This document shows, piece after piece, positions 59,639 to 64,000 of a stretch of 64,000 nucleotides of DNA (position 1 is its first letter; every line of letters starts with the position of its first letter). The notes beneath the pieces were generated by a model. It was not told the DNA's origin. It made no database searches and was given only the letters and a program-made list of their open reading frames with translations. The stretch lies in NCBI GenBank assembly GCA_964606975.1, contig CAZSGY010000006.1:1-64000 (forward strand). The letters are read 5' to 3'. Position numbers and translations under genes: made by a program. This DNA comes from UBA8517 sp964606975. GTDB taxonomy: Bacteria; Patescibacteriota; Microgenomatia; UBA8517.

Positions 59639-60599
59639 AAAGGTCGACATATCTCACCGGACGATAATTTTCGCTGTTCTTTTTCTCCTGGGAATTTGGT
59701 TTTTATATTACATCCGCGGCATTCTATTTATGCTTTTTGTCTCCTTTCTTTTAATGACAATTTTAGAGCCTCTTGTAAAATTGTTTGTCAGACTTAAGAT
59801 TCACAGAAGTTTGGCAGTAATTATCACTTATATCTTAGTCTTTGGTGTGCTTGGCGGAGTAATCGCCACTATTGCCCCGGTGTTAGTCCGGGAAACATCA
59901 AGTTTCATAAGCGCACTTCCTGAATACTTATCAAAAACCAACATTGGCCCATCATTTGACGGCATACTAAGCGGTCTGGCTCAGCAACTGGGCGGAGTTC
60001 TGAATTTCACTTTTTCGATTTTTTCCAATGTTTTTTCATTAATCACGGTTTTGGTTTTTTCTTTTTATATGCTTTTGGGTTACAACGGTATCCGAAATCA
60101 GGTTATTCTCTTGTTGGGTGAAAAGGGGGGGAAGAAAGTTAACAGGCTTATTTCTTCGATTGAAGAAAGATTGGGCAAGTGGTCCCGCGGACAATTATTG
60201 CTGATGTTGGCGGTGGCTGTCGGAAACTATATTGGGTATTTGCTTCTTGGAATCCCGTTTGCTCTCCCTCTGGCGTTATTGACCGGTATTTTCGAAATAG
60301 TTCCTGTTTTGGGACCGATTATTTCTGCAATTCCGGGGGTGCTTATTGGTTTTGGAATTTCACCGCTTACAGGCATTGGTGCGGCTGCAGTTGCCTTTAT
60401 AGTCAATCAACTGGAGAACTATGTTTTGGTTCCTAAGATTATGCAAAAGTCTACGGGAGTATCTCCTCTTTTAATACTTATTTCGATCGCAATTGGGGCA
60501 AAGTTGGCAGGGGTTGCCGGGGTGATTATCGCTGTGCCTTTTGTCATTACACTTCAGGTTATTTTAAAGGAATACTCGGGGAAGGGAGAAAACCAATAA
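59631..60599 (+). CDS. AI-2E family transporter-like permease
   Basis: From ATG 59631 the 322 residues have about eight membrane segments and the family motifs of PF01594 proteins (IPFALPLALLTGIFEIVPVLG, NQLENYVLVPKIM, GVAGVIIAVPFV). Members export small molecules or Na+/H+-linked solutes; the AI-2 label is historical and no autoinducer role can be read here. Confidence 0.88.
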   Translation: MNRKVDISHRTIIFAVLFLLGIWFLYYIRGILFMLFVSFLLMTILEPLVKLFVRLKIHRSLAVIITYILVFGVLGGVIATIAPVLVRETSSFISALPEYLSKTNIGPSFDGILSGLAQQLGGVLNFTFSIFSNVFSLITVLVFSFYMLLGYNGIRNQVILLLGEKGGKKVNRLISSIEERLGKWSRGQLLLMLAVAVGNYIGYLLLGIPFALPLALLTGIFEIVPVLGPIISAIPGVLIGFGISPLTGIGAAAVAFIVNQLENYVLVPKIMQKSTGVSPLLILISIAIGAKLAGVAGVIIAVPFVITLQVILKEYSGKGENQ

Positions 60600-60621
60600 A
60601 AAATCCCACTTTCGTGGGATT
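60595..60621 (-). terminator. rnpB terminator
   Basis: On the minus strand AATCCCAC pairs with GTGGGATT around GAAA, followed by a run of T (complement of the A-run at 60598-60603). It ends the RNase P RNA transcript. Confidence 0.75.
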
Positions 60622-60628
60622 CTCTATA

Positions 60629-61043
60629 CTCTGGAGATTAGTAAGCCAGGTTCTGTTTCTCGATGATCATCCATCTTTCGACGGATCTAAAGATCCGCCA
60701 AACCGATAAGGTTTGCTGTCAAATGACAAGCTCTGCTTATCTGTGCCCTCGAACCTCGTCCCGCCTCCCAGATTTCTCCAGGATTTTTAAAAGCTTATTT
60801 TCGCCCGTAAAGGGGCGGAACATTCGGAGGTTGCAGCGGGGAGGATTGCCTCTTTTCACTCGTTTCCATTTACCTTTAGGGTAAATGACTCGACATAGTT
60901 TCTGTGGCTCTATACTGGTCTACTGAGTCAGCTTTCGCTGTCCCGGTAGTCTCCGCCTTGCGACGGACACCCTGCTTTCTGCTGCCTGGACTTTCCTCTA
61001 TCCTAAGCCTAAGCTCAGAACAGCGATCATCCTTTCTCCAGAG
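60629..61043 (-). ncRNA. rnpB: RNase P RNA, bacterial class A-like
   Basis: The RNA subunit of RNase P cuts tRNA 5' leaders. On the minus strand the conserved GAGGAAAGTCC (60988-60998) and ACAGAACCTGGCTTAC (60641-60656) are present at the proper ends, and P1 forms from CTCTGGAG at the 5' end (61036-61043) and CTCCAGAG at the 3' end (60629-60636). The length is about 415 bases. A terminator follows at once. The 500-base gap in the protein-coding map is filled by this gene. Confidence 0.93.
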
Positions 61044-61049
61044 TGGCCT

Positions 61050-61055
61050 ATTATA
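61050..61055 (-). promoter_or_regulatory. -10 box of rnpB
   Basis: Extended TGCTATAAT on the minus strand (TATAAT is the complement of 61050-61055), placing the start near 61043, exactly where stem P1 begins. Confidence 0.5.
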
Positions 61056-61086
61056 GCACTTTGTCCCGGTTTGTATAGCAAAATGA

Positions 61087-61114
61087 TTGACAAAATATTA
61101 GTAAATGCTAATAT
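61087..61114 (+). promoter_or_regulatory. arsR promoter with overlapping operator
   Basis: TTGACA (61087-61092), 16-base spacer, TAATAT (61109-61114). An inverted repeat ATATTAG-N6-CTAATAT (61095-61114) covers the spacer and the -10, the usual size and place of an ArsR/SmtB-family operator. The -10 ends 7 bases before the ATG. Confidence 0.6.
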
Positions 61115-61121
61115 ATTTTCT

Positions 61122-61394
61122 ATGAAACAAGCCATCATTTCCTCGTTTGCAAACACAACCCGGCTAAAACTCCTAATTTGCCTTAAAAGCGGTAGTAAAA
61201 ATGTTACCGAACTTATCGCCAACTGCGGCCTGAGCCAATCCGCGGTCTCCCAGCATTTGGAAAAGCTGAGAGCGGCAGGTCTGGTGACCGGTGTTAGAGA
61301 TGGAAGAGAAATAGTTTATAGGTTAAGAAGTCAAAAATCTGGTGAATTAGCAAAAAGCTTACTAAATTTTGCAAAGGAGGTGGATAAGAAATGA
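61122..61394 (+). CDS. ArsR-family transcriptional regulator
   Basis: From ATG 61122 the 90 residues form a winged helix (ANTTRLKLLICL, VTELIANCGLSQSAVSQHLE as the recognition helices, GLVTGVRDGREIVYRL as the wing). The CxC metal motif of ArsR/SmtB is absent; only C20 and C35 occur. With a glutaredoxin gene overlapping its end, a thiol-redox sensor that represses its own operon is likely; this is inference. The operator lies directly upstream. Confidence 0.88.
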   Translation: MKQAIISSFANTTRLKLLICLKSGSKNVTELIANCGLSQSAVSQHLEKLRAAGLVTGVRDGREIVYRLRSQKSGELAKSLLNFAKEVDKK

Positions 61395-61651
61395 AAACAA
61401 AGAAAATAAAACTTTACTCGACGATGAGCTGTCCTTATTGTCGTATGGAAAAATCCTGGTTGGAAGAAAATAGTATCGACCACGAGGTTGTTTATGTGGA
61501 TCAAAATCAGGAAGAAGCAATCAATATGGTGAGAAAGACCGGCCAAATGGGGGTCCCCGTTACCGAAATTGAGACGGAAAACGGCGAATCGGAATACATA
61601 GTCGGTTTTGACGTACAAAAATTGTCAGAGATTTTGGACATCAAAAACTGA
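61391..61651 (+). CDS. glutaredoxin-like protein
   Basis: The 86 residues have a glutaredoxin fold with the active site C14-P-Y-C17 in YSTMSCPYC and the cis-Pro in GVPVTEI. It reduces disulfides or mixed thiols in the cytoplasm. AAGGAGG at 61374-61380 is a strong ribosome binding site. It overlaps arsR by 4 bases, forming one operon. Confidence 0.9.
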   Translation: MKTKKIKLYSTMSCPYCRMEKSWLEENSIDHEVVYVDQNQEEAINMVRKTGQMGVPVTEIETENGESEYIVGFDVQKLSEILDIKN

Positions 61652-61680
61652 TGTAATTTTCTTTTTTGGAAATTTAGGTT

Positions 61681-61686
61681 TATCAT
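61681..61686 (+). promoter_or_regulatory. -10 box of the small membrane protein gene
   Basis: TATCAT, 7 bases before the ATG at 61694. Confidence 0.3.
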
Positions 61687-61693
61687 TTATTAG

Positions 61694-61912
61694 ATGGCCA
61701 CACCCAAAAAAGAAGAAGCGAAGGATGTTAAGATTGTCAATAAATGCACAGGTGGTTCTGCTGGTGCCATTTACGGCTTTGGATTCTTGGGTGCTTTGGT
61801 CTACTTTATCCAACATGCAGGTAGCTTTAGCGAAGGCTTGGTGGGATTTTTAAAAGCTTTGGCCTGGCCGGCGCTTTTGGTTTACAAAGTTTTGGAACTT
61901 CTAAAATTTTGA
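61694..61912 (+). CDS. small conserved-type membrane protein
   Basis: The 72 residues have a polar N-terminus, a Gly-rich hydrophobic segment (SAGAIYGFGFLGALVYFIQ) and a second hydrophobic stretch (LKALAWPALLVYKVLELL). This pattern of a YGxGxxGAxxY segment followed by KAxxWPAxxVY occurs in short uncharacterised bacterial proteins. Function unknown. Confidence 0.65.
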   Translation: MATPKKEEAKDVKIVNKCTGGSAGAIYGFGFLGALVYFIQHAGSFSEGLVGFLKALAWPALLVYKVLELLKF

Positions 61913-61946
61913 ACTTAAATTTATTAATAGCTTTTGCGTTTAGATA

Positions 61947-61952
61947 TATCAT
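61947..61952 (+). promoter_or_regulatory. -10 box of pilin-like gene
   Basis: TATCAT, 6 bases before the ATG at 61959. Confidence 0.35.
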
Positions 61953-61958
61953 ATAAAT

Positions 61959-62633
61959 ATGAAGCTGTCCCTGAAAGGGTTCACTTTGGTTGAAATATTA
62001 ACCGTAATAGCCTTGTTGGCTATAGTTACCTTCTTTGCCGCCTTAAACATGTCTGCGCAATTGGCCAAAGCCAGAGATGCGGACAGGAAGGGCGACATTG
62101 ATGAAATAGGAAAATTCATCGAAGAATATTATACGGACACTAATTGCTATCCTATCTCATTGCCTTTGTGTGAAAATTCATTTTCGCTTGGAGATAAAAC
62201 CTATGTTGCGAATATCCCATGTGATCCGAGGTCGGGAAATTCGTATGTTTATGTAAGCGAAATAAGTTCTTGTCCCAGATGGTTCCAGGTTTACGGCAAT
62301 TTAGAGTACACACAGGATGGTATTATTGACACTCTTGGCTGTCGCAACGGATGCGGTCCAAAGTGTCAGTTTAATTACGGTATTGCCAGTTCAAATGTGA
62401 GATTAAATTTTCTTTGCAGCGAAGTAGCGTCTTCGGAGCCGGTACCAAGCCCCCCTCCGGTAGCGGACGAGACACTGCTTCAATATGTTTGTGCGCCTGG
62501 TGGGGAATGCGAAGCCTTCATGTTTCCTGAACTTTCCGGGTGTCCGGACATTTACATAAATGACCCCACTTGCCAAAGCCAGTGTGATATCCCCAAAAAC
62601 CGCTGTCACGACGCAAGAGGAAAGACAAATTAA
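61959..62633 (+). CDS. cysteine-rich type IV pilin-like protein
   Basis: The 224 residues begin with a class III signal: K6-G7 cleavage site followed by FTLVEILTVIALLAIV, with Glu at mature position 5, so it is processed by prepilin peptidase and assembled into a type IV pilus or pseudopilus. The exposed part contains 14 Cys, in clusters such as CRNGCGPKC and CQSQCDIPKNRC, and a Pro-rich hinge (EPVPSPPPV). The C-terminal Cys-rich module is unrecognised and probably disulfide-bonded outside the cell. comM lies next. Confidence 0.85.
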   Translation: MKLSLKGFTLVEILTVIALLAIVTFFAALNMSAQLAKARDADRKGDIDEIGKFIEEYYTDTNCYPISLPLCENSFSLGDKTYVANIPCDPRSGNSYVYVSEISSCPRWFQVYGNLEYTQDGIIDTLGCRNGCGPKCQFNYGIASSNVRLNFLCSEVASSEPVPSPPPVADETLLQYVCAPGGECEAFMFPELSGCPDIYINDPTCQSQCDIPKNRCHDARGKTN

Positions 62634-62668
62634 ATTATCTTCATCTTTTAGATACTACGAAATTGTAT

Positions 62669-62674
62669 TATATT
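62669..62674 (+). promoter_or_regulatory. -10 box of comM
   Basis: TATATT within an AT-rich TATTATATT stretch, 16 bases before the ATG at 62691. Confidence 0.3.
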
Positions 62675-62690
62675 AAATTAAATATCCTTT

Positions 62691-64000
62691 ATGCTTTCAA
62701 GAATTAATTCCGGATCGATTTGCGGTTTAAATGCAGTCTTGGTAGACGTGGAAGTGGACGTTGCTGGTCAAGGGCTGCCCAGTTTTACCATTGTCGGTTT
62801 GCCTGATAAGGCCGTAGAAGAATCTAAGGAAAGAGTCAGAAGCGCCATCAAAAATAGTGGTGCAGACTTTCCTATTACCAGGATTACAGTAAATCTTGCC
62901 CCGGCAGATTTGCCAAAAATCGGACCTGCATACGACTTGCCGATTGCTTTGGGGATAATGATTGCGGCAGGTCAAATTGCTCCGGAAGTGTCAGATAGCC
63001 TATTTTTTGGGGAATTATCGCTTGACGGGAGCTTACGGCATACAAATGGAATTTTACCAATGGCCAACCTTGCTAAAGAAAAAGGATTTAAAAGAGTTTT
63101 CATTCCTAAGGTTAATGAAAAGGAAGCGTCTGTGGTTTCCGGAATAGAAATCTATCCCATTGACTCGCTTTTATCATTGGTCCGTTTTCTGAATGGCACG
63201 GTAGAAATTCCGGCGGCACGGAAAATAGATTTGGAATCGATATTAACAAAAAGCAATGCAGAATTTGATTTTTCTGAAGTTATCGGCCAGGAGCAGGCAA
63301 AACGTGCTTTGGAAATTGCAGCGGCCGGTGGTCATAATATTTTTCTTCGTGGCACACCCGGGTCGGGAAAAACAATGCTCGCCCGGGCACTCCCCGGGAT
63401 TTTACCCGTACTCAGTGAGAGTGAGGCCTTGGAGGTAACAAAAATCTATTCCATAACAGGAAATTTGACGGAAGGCGAGTCGATAATCACCAATCGTCCG
63501 TTTCGGAGTCCCCATCACACAACCAGTAGAATCGGATTGATCGGGGGCGGGAGCAATCCCATGCCCGGGGAAATTTCTTTGGCACACAGGGGTGTTTTGT
63601 TTTTGGATGAATTTCCGGAATTTCCGAGAAGTGTTTTGGAAGCGTTGCGTCAGCCTTTGGAGGATGGGGTTGTTACCATTTCTCGGGCAAAAGGATCGGT
63701 GACTTACCCTGCCCAATTTTTGTTGGTGGCAGCCAGTAATCCATGCCCCTGTGGCTACTATGGAGACTCAAAGCGTGCCTGTACCTGTATGTCGGGAATG
63801 ATTACCAGGTACCAAAAAAGAATTTCGGGGCCAATACTCGACAGGATCGATATGCACATCGATGTACCTTCCGTTGAAACGCAAAAATTGGTAAATGAGG
63901 AAGGCACCGGAAAAGAAAAATCTGCCGCTATTCAAAAAAGGGTTCAAAAAGCACGTAATATCCAGCTTAAACGTTTTAAAGACAGTAGATTGAAATCAAA
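62691..64000 (+). CDS. comM: YifB/ComM-family Mg-chelatase-like ATPase (partial)
   Basis: The frame is open from ATG 62691 to the right edge (436 codons visible; the family is about 500). It has the N-terminal Lon-S16-like domain (VGLPDKAVEESKERVRSAI, NLAPADLPK), the AAA+ core with Walker A GTPGSGKT and Walker B VLFLDEFPEF, the RSPHHT motif, and the zinc-like CPCGYYGDSKRACTC region. ComM is a hexameric branch-migration helicase used in natural transformation; next to a pilin and with recA in the same region, DNA uptake is plausible but not shown. Confidence 0.93.
   Translation, partial: MLSRINSGSICGLNAVLVDVEVDVAGQGLPSFTIVGLPDKAVEESKERVRSAIKNSGADFPITRITVNLAPADLPKIGPAYDLPIALGIMIAAGQIAPEVSDSLFFGELSLDGSLRHTNGILPMANLAKEKGFKRVFIPKVNEKEASVVSGIEIYPIDSLLSLVRFLNGTVEIPAARKIDLESILTKSNAEFDFSEVIGQEQAKRALEIAAAGGHNIFLRGTPGSGKTMLARALPGILPVLSESEALEVTKIYSITGNLTEGESIITNRPFRSPHHTTSRIGLIGGGSNPMPGEISLAHRGVLFLDEFPEFPRSVLEALRQPLEDGVVTISRAKGSVTYPAQFLLVAASNPCPCGYYGDSKRACTCMSGMITRYQKRISGPILDRIDMHIDVPSVETQKLVNEEGTGKEKSAAIQKRVQKARNIQLKRFKDSRLKS

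Noticed and set aside
60602..60621. Hairpin as terminator of the AI-2E-family gene on the plus strand
   Set aside because: On the plus strand it is followed by TCTCTATAC, not a T-run; on the minus strand a T-run follows, so it belongs to rnpB.
1..64000. Alternative genetic code (TGA as Gly)
   Set aside because: TGA ends nusA, rplX, the Lon-like gene, rpmJ and others at the expected family length, so it is a stop here.

Overview
The window looks like a chromosomal stretch from a reduced-genome bacterium of the Candidate Phyla Radiation (Patescibacteria), possibly a Microgenomates-like lineage; the lineage call is inference. Support comes from the large ribosomal-protein/RNA-polymerase region with no gene for uL30 between rpsE and rplO, a uL15 lacking its C-terminal domain, several shortened information-processing proteins (IF-2 472 aa, AlaRS 602 aa without C-Ala, RNase Y without a membrane anchor, a Lon-type ATPase without protease), tight gene packing and moderate GC. 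TGA is an ordinary stop, so this is not a TGA-recoding (Gracilibacteria-type) genome. No IS element, prophage or CRISPR array is visible.

Layout: (1) 1-1.6 kb, end of a probable dnaK, a divergent hypothetical gene and a type II dnaJ. (2) 1.7-8.1 kb, nusA-infB-DHH-like-rpsO-pnp, a transcription/translation/RNA-decay block with leader hairpins before nusA and rpsO. (3) 8.1-21.6 kb, ATPase-only Lon, phosphodiesterase, family-4-like UDG without Fe-S cysteines, RNase J, FtsK, RodZ-like protein, alaS, an actin-like/TM/beta-domain fusion, sortase, RuvX, zinc ribbon and MltG: DNA segregation, repair and cell-envelope functions. (4) 21.6-33.6 kb, rpoB-rpoC-rpsL-rpsG-fusA-tuf-rpsJ. (5) 33.6-35.8 kb, an inverted sugar-epimerase gene, a membrane protein and a small ORF that split rpsJ from the rest of the S10 operon. 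(6) 35.9-51.3 kb, rplC through rpsI, including secY, adk, map, infA, rpmJ and rpoA. (7) 51.3-55.9 kb, a possible glycosyltransferase-like ORF, tRNA-Pro(GGG) on the minus strand with a duplicated 5' fragment, recA-recX, rny and hup. (8) 56-60.6 kb, a three-gene ABC-2 exporter, miaA and an AI-2E-family permease. (9) 60.6-64 kb, RNase P RNA (minus strand), an ArsR-glutaredoxin module, a small membrane protein, a cysteine-rich type IV pilin-like protein and the start of comM.

Two patterns run through the window. First, many genes that start a transcript have a -10 box ending only about 6 to 11 bases before the ATG, which predicts leaderless or nearly leaderless mRNAs; several genes inside operons have strong AAGGAGG-type ribosome binding sites, and the large transcription/translation operons instead carry structured leaders. 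Second, an ATTTAGN heptamer array recurs in three intergenic gaps. The most unusual single protein is the EF-G, whose G4 (NKxD to NKLN) and G5 (SAF to GDN) guanine-recognition motifs are both altered while the phosphate-binding motifs are intact.
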